A program made the translations under genes and the position numbers. The notes under the pieces are model-generated. The model saw only the letters and a program-made list of their open reading frames with translations, searched no databases and was not told where the DNA came from. DNA of 64,000 nt from Okapia johnstoni (lineage: Eukaryota; Chordata; Mammalia; Artiodactyla; Giraffidae), in assembly GCA_024291935.2 (NCBI GenBank), contig CM044321.1:59514985-59578984 (forward strand). The letters run 5' to 3'. Below, piece after piece: positions 1-11,571 of this stretch. Position 1 is the first letter of the stretch, and each line of letters opens with the position of its first letter.

Positions 1-1369
1 TCACTATCCCTTTGAAGTCAGATATTGTGGTGTCTCCAGCTTTGTTCTTTCTCAGGATTACTTTTGCTGTCTGAAGTCTTTTATGGTTCCAAAAACACTT
101 TGCTGTTGTTGTTTGGTCACTAAATCATGTCCTGACCCTTTGCGACCCATGAACTGCAGCACGCCAGGCTTTCCTGTCCTTCACCGTCTCTTGGAGTTTA
201 CTCAAACTCATGTCCATCGAGTCAGTGATGCCATCCAACCATCTCATCCTCTGCCGCCTCCATCTCCTCTTGCCCTCAATCTTTCCCAGCATCAGGATAT
301 TTTCCAATGAGCCAGCTCTTCACATCAGGTGGCCAAAGTATTGGAGCTTCAGCATCATTTCCTTCCAATGAATATACAGAGTTGATTTCCTTTAGGATGG
401 ATTGGTTTGATCTCCTTGATGTTCAAGGGACTCTCAAGAGTCTTCTCTAGCACCACAATTCAAAAGCATCAATTCTTTGGCGCTCAGCCTTCTTTATGGT
501 CCAACTCTCACATCTGTACATGACTACTGTAAAAACCATAGCTTTGACTATATGCACCTTTGTCGGCAAAGTGATATCTCTGCTTTTTAATATGCTACGT
601 TTCTCATAACTTTCCTTCCAAGAAGCAAGCGTCTTTTAATTTCCTGGCTGCAGTCATCATCCACAGCGATTTTGGAGCCCAAGAAGATAAACTGCCATTT
701 CTTCCACTTTTCCCCTTTTTGTTTGCTGTGAAGTGATGGGACCGGATGCCATGATCTTCTTCTTTTGAGTGTTGAGTTTTAAGCCAGCTTTTTCACTCTC
801 CTCTTTCACCTTCATCAGGAGGCTCTTTAGTTCCTCTTTGCTTTCTGCCATTAGAGTGGTATCATATCTGAGGTTGTTGATATTTCTCCTGGCAATCTTG
901 ATCCCAGCTTGTGCTTCATCCAGCCCAGCATTTCACATGATGTACTCTGCATAGAAGTTAAATAAGCAGGGTGACAAAATACAGCTTTGATGTACTCCTT
1001 TCCCATTTTAGGGTAATTTTTTCTGTTTCTGTAAAAAATGTCATTGGAATTTTTATTGTAATTCCACTAAGTCTATAGATCACTTTGGGTGGTATGGACT
1101 ATTCATTATATTAATTTTCCCAATATAGAAATGAGATTTTTTTCAATTTATTTGAGTTTTCTTCAATATCTTAGTTTTGAGTGTGCAGATCTTTCACCTC
1201 TTTGGTTAAATTTACTGCTAAGTATTTTGTTGTTTATAGTACTGCAGTAAATGAAATTGTTAATCTCTCAGATAATTCATTGTTAGTGTATAGAAATGCA
1301 CATGATATTGATTTTGTATCCAACTTTACTATATTCATTTATTCTAATAGTTTTTATTGGAGTCTTTAG
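1..1369 (-). mobile_element. Old L1 LINE fragment (ORF2 region), split by a BovB insertion
   Basis: Read on the minus strand, 1-97 and 1004-1369 are consecutive pieces of the C-terminal half of L1 ORF2. The plus strand shows the typical antisense L1 wording, such as tctgaagtcttttatggttcc, which resumes after the BovB insertion at about 1004. The reading frame is full of stops, so this is a fossil. The left end runs off the window. The 3'-UTR-like sequence that starts near 1370 belongs to a separate L1, because a 3' UTR cannot follow ORF2 in this order within one minus-strand copy. Confidence 0.75.
98..1003 (-). mobile_element. BovB LINE, 5'-truncated, 3' half of the reverse transcriptase ORF
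   Basis: This is a minus-strand BovB (RTE clade) copy inserted into L1. Its 3' end is at about 98 and it runs backwards through the C-terminal region into the reverse-transcriptase domain. The frame carries many stops and shifts. Compared with the two other copies in this window that keep the catalytic YADD codons (22191 and 29016), this copy lacks six bases at about 865-872, removing two codons of the motif. It is therefore inactive. Confidence 0.88.
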
Positions 1370-2880
1370 GGTTTTCTTTTTATTGAGGTCTGACTGACCT
1401 ATCACATTGTATTTGTTTCAGGTATACAATCTAATGATTCAGTATTTGTATATATTGCAAAATCATCATGAGTCTAATTAACATTATCATCAAACATAGT
1501 TAGAAAAATTTTTTCTTCTGAAGAGAACTTTTAAGATATACTCTTCGAAACTTTTTTATATATAATACAGTATTATTAATATAGTCATGTTGTATATTAC
1601 ATTCCTAGGACTTATTTATTTTATAACTAGGATTTTATAAGTTTGGGTCCACTTTACCTACTTTACTGATGCCCCCAACTCACTTCTGGCGATTATTCAT
1701 AATACCCTGTTCTCTGTATCAGTGAGCTCATTTTGTTTTCTTTTTTGGTGTTTGTTTTTTTGTAACCAAGATGTAACCAACCACATGTAACCAAGATCTT
1801 ATGATATTTGTCTTTGACTTGTTTCATTTAGCAAAATGACTACAAGGTCTGTCTATGTTGTCCAAAATAACAAGATTTCCTTTCTATGGCTGAGTAATAT
1901 TCCAGTGTGTGTGTGTGTATATACACATATACACACCACATTTTGTTTACCCATTCATCTGTTGATAAATACTTAGGTAGCTTCTGTGTCTTGGCTATTG
2001 TAAATAATGCCACAGTAAACACGGGGGTAAAGATATGCTTGAGTTAGTGTTTAATTTTTTGAGAAGCTCCATATTATTTTCCATACTGGCTGTACCAATT
2101 TACATTCTCAATAACAGTGCACAAGGGTTCCCATTTTTCTATATCTTCCCCAACACTGTTATTTCTTGTCTGTTTGACGGTAGTCATTTTAATAGGTGTG
2201 AGATGATACCTCATTGTGGTTTTAATTTGCATTTCCAAGATATTAGTGACATTGAGCACCATTTTGTGTACCTGTTGGCCATCGATATATCTTCTTTAGA
2301 AAAAATGTCTATTCAGATCCTTTGACTGCTACTTAATTGGATTTTTTTTTTTTTTTTTTGCTATTGAGTGTATGAGTTCTTTTTATATTTTGGATAATTA
2401 ACCCTTTATCAGATATATGATTTTCAAATATTTTCTCCTGTTTGGTAGACTGCATTTTCACTTTGTTGATGGTTTCCTTTGCTGTGCAAAAGATTTTAGT
2501 TTGATGTATTCTCTTCTCACTTTTTGATTTTTGCTTTTGTTGCCTTTGCTTTCAGTGTCAAATTCAAATCATCATCAAGACCAATCTCAAGAGCTTACTC
2601 TGTTTTTTCTAGTTTTATGGTTTCAAGTTTTACATACATAGTTTTAGTTTTAGTTAGTAATAGTTTTAGTCTATTTTGAGTTCATTTTTGTGTATGGAGT
2701 AAATGGTTCAATTTCATTCTTTTGCAAGTGGCTAACCAGTTTCCTGACATCTTTTCCTGAAGAGACTGTCCTTTCCCATTGTATATACTTGGGTCCTTTG
2801 TCATAAATTAACCATGTATGCATGGGTTTATTTCTGGGCTCTATTCTGTTGCAATGATTGATGTGTCTGTTTTTATGCCA

Positions 2881-3231
2881 TTCAGTTCAGTCACTCAGTC
2901 GTGTCTGACTCTTTGCAACCCCATGGACTGCAGCACGCCAGGTTTCCCTGTCTTTCACCAACTCCCGGAGCTTGCTCAAACTCATGTCCATCGAGTCAGT
3001 GATGCCATCCAACCATCTCATCCTCTGTCGTCCCCTTCTCCTCCCGCCTTAAACCTTTCCCAGCATATCAGGGTCATTTCCAATGAGTCAGCTCTTCGAA
3101 TCAGGTTGCCAAAGTATTGGAGCTTCAGCTTTAGCATCAGTTCTTCCAATGAATATTCAGGACTGATTTCCTTTAGGATTGACTGGTTTGATCTCCTTGC
3201 AGTCCAAGGGACTCTCAAGAGTCTTCTCCAA
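2881..3231 (-). mobile_element. BovB 3'-end fragment (BovA-like)
   Basis: The segment begins on the plus strand with the reverse complement of the BovB 3' terminus (ttcagttcagtcactcag) and continues about 350 bp into the C-terminal BovB coding region. L1 sequence flanks it on both sides, so it inserted into the old L1. A 66-codon minus-strand open frame here is the decayed BovB tail, not a gene. Confidence 0.85.
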
Positions 3232-4871
3232 TACCACAGTTGATTACCATTACTATTCTGTAATATAGTTTGAAATCAGGAGGTTTAATGCTTCTGTGTT
3301 CTTATTTCTTAAGGTTGCTTTGGATATTCAGGGTCTTTTGTGGTTCCATAACAAACTTTAGGATTGTTCTATTTCTGTGATAAATACCATTGGATTTTGA
3401 TAGGAATTGCATTGAATCTGTAGATGGCTTTGGGTAACACGTCTTTGACCTCCTTGGTTAAATTTATTCCTCGGTATTTTTTTTTGTATACAATTTTAAG
3501 TTGGATTGTTTTAACTTTTTTTTGTGATAGTTCATTATTACTATACAGAAATGCAATAGGTTTTTGTATATTGATTTTGTATCCTGCAACTTTACTGAAT
3601 TTAATTATTCAGTAAATCTCTTCTATTATCTTTTCAGTCTCTATTCACTTATTACTGCTCTGATCTTTGCTATTCCCTTCTTTCTGCTAGTTTCTTCTTC
3701 TCTTTCTAGCTCTTTGAGATGTAAAGCAAGATTGTTTATGTGAGATGTTTATCACTATAAACTTCCCTCTTAGAACTGCCTTTGCAGCACCCCATGGGTT
3801 TTTTTATGTTGTGCTACTATTTTCATTTGTTTTAGGATATTTTTTATTTTACTTTTGATTGCTTCTTTGATCCATTTGTTTTTCATATGTTTTTTAATCC
3901 CCATGTACTTGTGAACTTTTCAGCTCTCCTCCTGGTATTGGTTTCTAGTTTTATACCATTGTGGTTGGGAAAGATACTTGGTATGATTTTGACCTTCTTA
4001 AATTTACTAAGACATTGTGATTTATTCTGGAGAATGTTTTGTGTGCAAGAAGCAATGTGTTCTGCTGCTATTGGATAGTCTATTCTGTATATATCTGTAG
4101 GTCCATGTGTTCTAGAGCATCATTTATGTCCATTATTTCCTTCTTGACTTTCTACCTGGATAGTCTACCCACTGTTTAAAGTGGTATATTGTTGTCTGTT
4201 TTTCCCTTCAGATCTTTTAATGATATTTTAAAATAATTGTTTAATTTTTAGACACTCTAATATTGGGTGTGCATATCTTTACAGTTTATGTATCTGATGA
4301 ATTGCACCTTCATCATTATATAATGACCTTGTCTCCTGTTAATTTTTTGACTTAATATCTATTTTGTCTGATATAAATATAACCACCTCTGCTTTCTTTA
4401 GGTATCTGTTTGCTTCAAGTATCTTTTTCCATTCCTTCACATTCTGCTTGTGAGTATCTGTACTGCTTAAGTGAAATTCTTGTAGGCAGATACTGATAGG
4501 TCTTAATTCCTTCAACCAATTTTCAGCCCATTTACATTAATTATTGATAGCTAAAGACTTACTGTCGCCAACGTTAATTGATTTCTGATTGTTTTGTCAT
4601 TCCTTGGTTCCTTTTGCTGTCTTTCTTTATGAATTGATTATCTTTTTGTAGTAGTTTGCCTTGATTCTTTGGTTTTGGTCTGTGGTTACATGAGGCTTTC
4701 ATAATACATTTTATAGTTATCAGCAAAAAATAGATATTATGACACCTTCCACTACTTAAGAAAGGTCCACCCATTTACCTGTCCCCCTCAGATTATGTTG
4801 ATGTCCCAACTTATGTTTTATATTATTTATATATTATACATTTATATTGTTATATTAACGTAATATTGGAT

Positions 4872-4986
4872 GGGTTGCCATTCCCTTCTCCAGGGGATCT
4901 TCCTGACCCAGGAATCAAACCTGCCTCTCTCACATCTCCTGCATTAGTAGGCAGGTTCTTTACCACTGGCACCACCTGGGAAGCCC
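4872..4986 (-). mobile_element. Bov-tA SINE, tRNA-derived head only
   Basis: The plus strand ends with accacctgggaagcccc, the reverse complement of the tRNA-Glu-derived head of Bov-tA. Only about 115 bp is present: the head and its junction with the BovB-derived tail. The rest of the SINE is missing. It lies inside the antisense L1. Confidence 0.85.
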
Positions 4987-5238
4987 CATATATTAAACAT
5001 TAATATTGTTATATTTATAAATGTTATATTAACATAATGTTGCAGCTATAGTTACTTTCATTCAACACTGTTGTCTTTAACCTACATGCTAGATATCAAA
5101 GTGATTTATACACCACCTCTGAAGTATTGAGAGTATTTTGAATGACTATGTGTATTCACCTTTACCAATATTATATTTCAGTATGTCTTCATGTTTCAGT
5201 TTGAAGAACGTTCTTTAGCATTTCTTGTAGGGCAAGTC

Positions 5239-5456
5239 TATGTTCTCAGATACTCAGTCATGTCTGATTCTTTGCGACCCCATGGACTGTAGCCCACCAG
5301 GCTCCTCTGTCCAAGGGATTTCCTAAATAAGAACACTCAAGTGGTTTGCCGTTTCTGCCTCCAGGGGATCTTCCTGACCCAGGGATCAAACCCACGTCTC
5401 TTACGTCTCCTGCATTGGCAGGCAGATTCTATACCTGTGAGCCACCTGGGAAGCAG
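5239..5456 (-). mobile_element. Bov-tA SINE, about full length
   Basis: The complete Bov-tA structure is seen in reverse: the BovB-derived tail first (cagtcatgtctgattc, then catggactgtagcccacc), then the tRNA-Glu-derived head ending at gagccacctgggaagc. It is noticeably diverged, with several substitutions in the A/B-box region, so it is one of the older copies here. Confidence 0.85.
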
Positions 5457-5935
5457 GTCTAGTGGTGATTAAATTCCCTCATGCTTTGGCTTGGTCAGGT
5501 CTTTATCTTGCCTTCATTTCTGGGTGACAGATTTGGTTTGCTTAAGTGCTTTGAATCTATCATCCCCCTGTCTCTAGGCCTGCAAGGCTTCTGCTGAAAG
5601 CTTTACATTCTATCAGAATTCCCTGTATGTGATTCTCTCGCTGCTTTCACTGTCCTCTCTGACTTTGATTTTTGAGAGATTGATTATAATGTGTCTTAGT
5701 GAGGATCTCTTTGGGTGTTATCTCTGAGCTTCCCTTACCTAGATGGCCATCTCTCCCCCGTTTTGGGACTTTTTCAGCCAATATTTCTTTGAATAAGATT
5801 TTGGTCCCTTTATCTCTTCTCTGGTCTTTCTGGGACTCCAAAGTAAAGAGGTTCATTTCCCACATAGTTTGTGTCTGTATTCTTCACTCTTTTTCATTCT
5901 AATTTCAAAAATGAGATTCTTCTTAAGTTGTTAAT

Positions 5936-6634
5936 CATTTCGGCTACTTTTTTAAACTGTGGCAAGGAACATTTCTATAATGCTTACCACATATGCTTAT
6001 GATCAAGGGAATTTTAAGGTGCTTTTATACATACATATATATTATAAATCATAAATACCAACAGTTACGTTTTGATGGGGAAAAATGAGGACTGTAGTAT
6101 TATTGGATAGCGGTACCAGTATCTAATGATGAAAAAATTTTAAGTCAAGAAATACGTACCACCTTTGTTTAATATCATTATCAGATCTTGGGGAAAGTGT
6201 GGTAAGCATTACAGAAGATACTAAATAGAGGGACTGTGAACACCAGGAAAACATGTGAGATAAAAATACATATATATGAATATATTAATTTTTTAATTCT
6301 TATATAAAGGATAGGTATTAGAGGTCAATCAACCCAGCTCCTAAATGCCTTACTGCACTAAGTAAAAATTTTATAATTAAACCCAGTTCCTTTAAATACG
6401 TAAATGTACTTCTGTGCAAAATGTTTGTTGTGGTGATTTATAAGCTCAGGTTCAACTGAGAAAGAGGCGTAAAAAAAAACCAGAAGCTTAATAATGATGC
6501 ATGCTTACTTCTCTCTCTCCTATTTTTGACAGCCCACAGTCCTCAGAGATCTAAGCTTCTTTTCATTGTGTTTTTCACCCTCTGTTTCAGAATGGCTGCT
6601 GGGTGGAATAGCAAATGTTTATCTTTTTTTTTTT
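5936..6634. other. AT-rich sequence without a gene; contains a paired inverted repeat
   Basis: No SINE or LINE could be recognised and no reading frame is supported. A 19-base inverted repeat with one mismatch (5973-5991 and 6198-6216) brackets about 240 bp and is reported separately. Confidence 0.5.
5973..6216. repeat. Inverted-repeat-bounded segment, possible miniature DNA transposon relic
   Basis: The left arm (5973-5991) and right arm (6198-6216) are reverse complements at 18 of 19 positions, sharing the 14-base core TAATGCTTACCACA. The 206 bp between them is AT-rich and has no open frame of note. No clear target-site duplication was found outside the arms, so transposon origin is inference. 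Confidence 0.35.
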
Positions 6635-6637
6635 TTA

Positions 6638-7085
6638 AGACTAGTAATAACTTTATAAAATAAGAACTCCTGCCCATCAATAGACACCAAAAAGAGAGTA
6701 AGATGACAAGCCACAGATTGGATAATGATATTTAGAATGCATACATCCAAGAAAAGAATTGAATCTAGAACATACTGTATACAAAGAGCAGGTGCTTCAC
6801 TAAAGAGGATATTCAGATGGCCAATAAACATAAAAAGGTAATATTATGAGTCATCTGGAAAATGCCAGTTAATAGCATGAAACATCATCACCTACTGAAA
6901 TGAAAAAGAATGCTAACCATAAAGGCTGGCGAGGATATAAAGCAGCTGGAATACTTGTAAATTCCTGGTAGAACCATACACTGGTACAATCAGTTTGGAA
7001 GTACCTGCTGAAAATAACAGTTGCTCACCTTGTGCCCCAGCAATTCCACTCCTACTTATATGACCAAAAGAAATGAGTGCATTTT
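6638..7085 (+). mobile_element. Old L1 LINE fragment, 3' end of ORF2
   Basis: Sense-strand sequence matches the order of the L1 ORF2 3' end, including agatggccaataaacat, then the region that reads 'accatacactggtacaatca', then 'caattccactcctac'. It is heavily diverged, with stops in all frames. No target-site duplication was recognised. Confidence 0.7.
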
Positions 7086-7612
7086 GTTCACAAAAGACAG
7101 GAAGTGGTCAGATAAGGCTTCACAGCATCACCTTAGGCTTGGTCTCTGAAGATGGGCAGATGTTCTCTAGGCAGACAGGCATCAGGAGTAGCATGGCTTG
7201 TTTGGGAATGATGCTAGTTCCAAATAACTAGGAAGACCCAAGGCTCGTTGGAGTAGACAAGTTTGTGTAGTGCTTGCCAGTGAGTCTCTTCTGTCGAAAA
7301 ACACTGTCAGGTTTGTATTTAGAAAGGTCATTCGGAGAGGTGTATGGGGTGAAGCTGGAGAGGCTACATAACCATTGGCAGGAAACCTGTCCAGGTGGAT
7401 AGTTACCACTTTGCTGCCATTTTGCCAATTCGGCAAAATGGTATACATTATCTTGTCTTTCCTTTTATACAGAAAAGAATTAGTATATTGCCCTGACAGT
7501 CTGAAAGCCTTACTATTCCCTAATAACAAAGAGGAAAAGAACAGACAAATAACTGTCCAGCAAAGACTTAGTTAAACCTCCAACCTAGATATGTCACTGA
7601 CTTGACAAAACG
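7086..7612. other. Unique sequence without a supported gene
   Basis: Open frames on both strands (up to 115 codons) overlap one another and show no recognisable domain or codon bias. A perfect 10-bp hairpin lies at 7417-7441. I see no repeat family here. Confidence 0.5.
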
Positions 7613-7623
7613 TACACAGATTA

Positions 7624-7825
7624 GGCTTCCCTGGCAGCTCCGTCAGTAAAGAGTCTGCCTGCAGTGCCGGAGACCCGGGTTCGATCCCTGGGTCAGCAAG
7701 ATCCCCTGGAGAAGGAAATGGCAAAATACTGCAGTATTCTTGCTTGAGCAATCCCATGGACAGAGGAGCCTGGAGGGCTACAGTCCATGGGGTTGCAAGA
7801 GTCGGACACAACTTAGCAACTAACC
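7624..7825 (+). mobile_element. Bov-tA SINE with 11-bp target-site duplication
   Basis: A tRNA-Glu-like head (ggcttccctggcagctc ... ggttcgatccctgggtc) is followed by the BovB-derived tail (catggacagaggagcctgg ... agtcggacacaac). It is flanked by perfect direct repeats tacacagatta at 7613-7623 and 7826-7836, which fixes both ends of the insertion. Confidence 0.93.
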
Positions 7826-8139
7826 TACACAGATTACTTTGAGAGTGAATCTTGCCTGAGTCCCCCTCTCTTTCTACTCACCATTCAGAAAAGACAACCC
7901 AGGGTTCTGGTTCAAGATGGTGACACAGGAGGAGCCTCAACTCACCTCCCGCCACGGACACAGCAAACCTCCAGCTACAGATGGAACAACTTCTTCTAAA
8001 ATTAGCAGAGCAACTCCTGCAAGATAGATAGGAGAGGCTGAGATACAGTGTCCCCAGGACCCACAATCAGAGGGGCTCTTAGAGCTCCCAGCCTGTCCCC
8101 GAGGAGCAAAGGGTTTGAAGCCCAGCTTTTAAGGCTCCC

Positions 8140-8272
8140 GCCTGAAAGTGAAGTTGCTCAGTTGTGTCCGACTCTGCGACCCCTATGGACTATAGCCTAC
8201 CAGGCTCCTTTGTCCATGGGATTCTCCAGGCAAGAACATTGGAGTGGGTTGCCACTTCCTTCTCCTGGCTCC
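8140..8272 (-). mobile_element. Bov-tA or BovA-type tail fragment
   Basis: The plus strand shows the reverse of the BovB-derived SINE tail: gaagttgctcagttgtgtcc, then ctatggactatagcctacc, ending at cacttccttctcc. The tRNA-derived head is absent. Direct repeats near the ends (gctcccgcctgaaag / ggctcccacctgagag) suggest an imperfect target-site duplication of about 14 bp. Confidence 0.75.
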
Positions 8273-9061
8273 CACCTGAGAGACAAGTTATCCCCAACTC
8301 TGAGAACCTCTAGCTTTGAAAGCCACGGGGGCTCGTGTCCAAGAAATCCAGAAGGTGATAGAATTCTTAAAGGGCTTAGGCAGAATCACCCATTCTAGGG
8401 CCCAGAACAGAGGCAGCCAACTAAAACATACCAAGGCTTTCTGTGAAACTGGTCAATTTGTTTACCTCAAAGCTTCAGCCCGAGGGGCAGGCATCTAATT
8501 TAACACCTATGCAGGGGCTTATTCTCCAAAACAGAGGTGGAAGGTGCTATCTTTATGCTGTCCCTCACTCCAAGTCACTGGTATCTCCCAGAAAGGAGCT
8601 GGAGCACTCATCTCATGCCCTGCTTTTTACAGTTGCCATCCAGAAGAATCCCTTGGTTGCCTGGCTCTGGTGGACAACAGAGCTTACACTCACAGGTCCC
8701 ACAGGACTGTAAGTAAGCAAAGACTTAACTATCTAACCCCAGGGAACAGCAGAGAAGCAAGAGAATCAAAAGCCCCAGTCCTCCTATACAGGAAGCCTCT
8801 TAACTTACCTTCATAGCTGTGGCCTGTGAGCCAGGCTTCTAACACACAGACACACATAGAGGATGACCGCAGTCCTCTGCAGAGACCGGGGAAGCTGGTA
8901 ACTGTCATCTTCATGCTTCTGTCTTCCCAGCTCCAATTCGCCACAGTCTCTGAGAAAGGAGCTCTGATAAATATCTGGTGACCCAGCTTTTGTGGCTACC
9001 ACCCTGAGGACACATCCTTTGATAGCCTGGCTCTTATGGCCAGTGAGGCTTGTGTTCACAG

Positions 9062-9660
9062 GTTCAATGCGACAGTAGCAAACAAATAGTTCCTAACACA
9101 TTACTGACACACATTAATACGTCTTTTGTTACCCAAACATTATCAAATGGAGATATAGTAATACATTTTCAGAGGGTGATACAATTAATGCCACCATGTA
9201 ACGTTGCTAGAGCTTAAAATTGATCAAAGGTCCAGTTCATTTACAACTTATGACTGCTGTTATTAGTCACATTTTGCTCTGTTAGGTCTTTGTTCCAACC
9301 ATGCGTATATTATAGACATGAATTTATCAGTGAATTTCATGCAGATACTTTCTCTAATTGTCTGAGGAACATATATACTAGTGTCCTAGAAGATGGTTCT
9401 ACAGAATATAGTTCTAACTATATGAATATTAGACCAACAAAAAGACGAAAAAAAAACCTTCGTGACTGATTCTGATATGGGAAGTGAAACTCACCATGCT
9501 GGAGAATACTCCTGTGCTTCTACAGAAGAGTGTGGTGAAGACTACATTTTACAAAAATTAGAAGAATTTACAGTATGTCAGGTGTAACTAATGAATGTAA
9601 TTACCCCTGAAGTGTTAGTTAAGTAACAGAATTAGTTTTAAGGAGGCCAAAATAAAAATT
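9062..9660 (+). pseudogene. Protein-like broken reading frame, probable processed pseudogene fragment of an unidentified gene
   Basis: Three stretches read like one decayed protein. The first is open from 9065 to a stop at 9215. After two more stops the same frame reopens at 9254 and runs to 9467 (71 codons). A shift at an A9 run (9448-9456) then moves the sense to the frame starting at 9459, which runs 42 codons to a TAA at 9585-9587. The second stretch has a basic PTKRRK patch next to the shift; the third contains two cysteines and many acidic residues. AT-rich 3'-UTR-like sequence and an AATAAA near 9650 follow. It interrupts L1 5' sequence, which fits a retrocopy. I do not recognise the parent gene, and chance open frames cannot be ruled out. 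Confidence 0.4.
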
Positions 9661-10210
9661 GCTGGCCACAGGCATTAGTTTCTGCAAAAATTCCCTGGTC
9701 GATAAGGAGTTAACTAGCTATCACCCCAAGGCTCAGTACAGAGGGAGCAGACAGATTCTCCCCTCTGGGACACTGACAGGTCTAGGAACACTCTCCCTTC
9801 TTGGAACCACTAAGAATGAAAGAAGCTCCTTAAACAAACACAGCCAACTAGGGCAGGGTTGAATGATAATTTTATCTATTACATGAGGCTGCTACTTCAG
9901 ACTGGGAGCAGTGGCTATTTTCTCTAGTGCGTACACACCAACACAGAAAGTCAAAGCAAATAAACAGAAGAATATGCTCCAAATGGAAGAAGAGAAAAAT
10001 CTTAGAAAAAGGCCTTAATGATACAGAGATAAGTTATTTACCTCATGATGAGTTCAAAACAATGGTCATAAAGATGCTCATGAGTTCAGGAGAACATGGG
10101 ATGCACAAAGTGAGACCTGCAACAAAAGAAAGAAAATATAAGAAAGCAGCAACAAAAGTCACATAGCTGAAAAATATAATAACTGATGAGAAAAATATAC
10201 TAGAGGGGTT

Positions 10211-10425
10211 TAGCAAGGCGCTAGTGGTAAAGAACCCGCCTGCCAATGCGGGAGACGTAAGAGACGCAGGTTCAATCCCTGGGTTGGGAAGATCCCCTGG
10301 AGGAGGGCACGGCAATCCATTCCAGTATTATTGCCTGGAGAAACCCATGGACAGAGGAGCCTGGTGGGCTACAGTCCATCGGGTGACACAGAGTCAGACA
10401 CCACTGAAGCAACTGAACAACAACA
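10211..10425 (+). mobile_element. Bov-tA SINE inside L1 ORF1
   Basis: The head starts at about agcaaggcgctagtggtaaag and the tail ends with aagcaactgaacaac and a short CAA-rich tail. It contains a small duplication, gagacgtaagagacgcagg, in the B-box area. It interrupts the L1 phrase actagaggggtt. Confidence 0.9.
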
Positions 10426-10906
10426 ATAAGAACTTTAGAATGCTTTCAAACTTACCAATGTAAAACAGACTTGTAAGTTGTTTTTTGTAAGCCTCATGGT
10501 ACCTTAAAGCAAAAACCCATAGTACATACACAAAATATAAAGAGAAGAAAATCTAAGCATGCTAATGCAAGATACCATCAAATTTCAAAGGAGGAGCATG
10601 AAAAGAAGAAGAGGAATTACAAAACAGCTGGAAAACAATGACCAGAATGACAATAAGACATACATATCAATAATCACTTTAAATATAAATGGGCTGAATG
10701 CTCCAATCAAAAGGCAGAGTAGCTAAATAGATATAAAACGACAGCATACATCTGTATGTTGCCTATAAGATACTTACTTCAGATGTAAGGATACACACAG
10801 ACTGAAAGTGAAGGGATGGTAAAAGATAGAGACAAGGTTATTTTATAATGATAAAGGGATTAATTGAACAAAAGGATATAACATTTGAGACAAACAAACC
10901 CAACAT

Positions 10907-11118
10907 TGTTTGTTTAGTCACCAAGTCATGTCTGACTCTTTGCGACCCCATGGACTGTAGCCCACCAGGCTTCTCTGTCCATGGGACATCCCAGGCAAGA
11001 ATCCTGGAGTGGGTAGCCACTTCCTTCTCCAGGGGATCTTCATGATGCAGGGATCAAACTCACACCTCCTACATTGGCAGGCTGGATCTTTACCACTGAG
11101 CCACCAGGGAAGCCCACA
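10907..11118 (-). mobile_element. Bov-tA SINE with 9-bp target-site duplication
   Basis: The reversed element begins tgtttagtcaccaagtcatg and ends gccaccagggaagcccac. Perfect direct repeats acccaacat at 10898-10906 and 11119-11127 flank it, and the L1 endonuclease-region sequence continues across one copy of the repeat. Confidence 0.93.
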
Positions 11119-11298
11119 ACCCAACATAGGAGCACCTAAAGATATAAAGCAAATATTAACAAACATAAAGAAATAAATAACATTATAGTATTAATAGGGG
11201 ACTTTAATACTCCACATTCATCAATGGATAGATCAGACAGAAAACAGAATACACATTCTTCTTAAGCACACATGGAATTATTCTCCAAGATAGATCAT

Positions 11299-11571
11299 GC
11301 TGCTGCTGCTAAGTCACGTCAGTCGTGTCCGACTCTGTGTGACCCCATAGATGGCAGCCCACGAGGCTCTGCCGTCCCTGGGATTCTCCAGACAAGAGCA
11401 TTGGAGTGGGTTGCCACTTCCTTCTCCAATGTATGAAAGTGAAAAGTAAAAGTGAAGTCGCTCAGTTGTGTCCGACTCTTCGCGACCCCATGGACTGTAG
11501 CCCACTGGGCTCCTCTGTCCGTGGGATTTTCCAGGCAAGAGTACTGGAGTGGGTTGCCGTTGCCTTCTCCG
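11299..11571 (-). mobile_element. Bov-A2 SINE (dimeric) with 12-bp target-site duplication
   Basis: Bov-A2 is a dimer of two BovB-tail-derived monomers joined by a linker (here atgaaagtgaaaagtaaaag at about 11434). The plus strand starts with the reverse of its (AGC)n tail, tgctgctgctgctaag. Perfect direct repeats aagatagatcat lie at 11287-11298 and 11572-11583. It splits L1 ORF2. Confidence 0.95.

Larger units (their letters stand above)
1370..5935 (-). mobile_element. Old L1 LINE (L1M-like), long antisense copy with four SINE/BovB insertions
   Basis: In plus coordinates the element reads from 3' UTR (about 1370-1700, beginning near ttattgaggtctgactgacc) through the 3' end of ORF2 (1800-2700), the RT region (3242-3640), the N-terminal part of ORF2 (3640-4800) and probable ORF1/5' sequence (5460-5935). 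About 1 kb of the RT region appears to be deleted near 3640. All frames are broken. It contains a (GT)n stretch at about 1904-1937 and a T-run at 2342-2360. The insertions are listed separately. Subfamily assignment is by memory of the 3' UTR. Confidence 0.75.

Noticed and set aside
7182..7529. 115-codon minus-strand frame
   Set aside because: It overlaps a plus frame and another minus frame, with no recognisable domain.
7624..7700. tRNA-like A/B boxes in SINE heads
   Set aside because: They belong to tRNA-Glu-derived SINEs without an intact cloverleaf, so they are not tRNA genes.
10224..10463. Many 60-90 codon frames with similar peptides (for example 'GFSRQEYWSGLPFPSPGDLP')
   Set aside because: These are translations of Bov-tA/Bov-A2 SINEs, found throughout the window; they are not genes.
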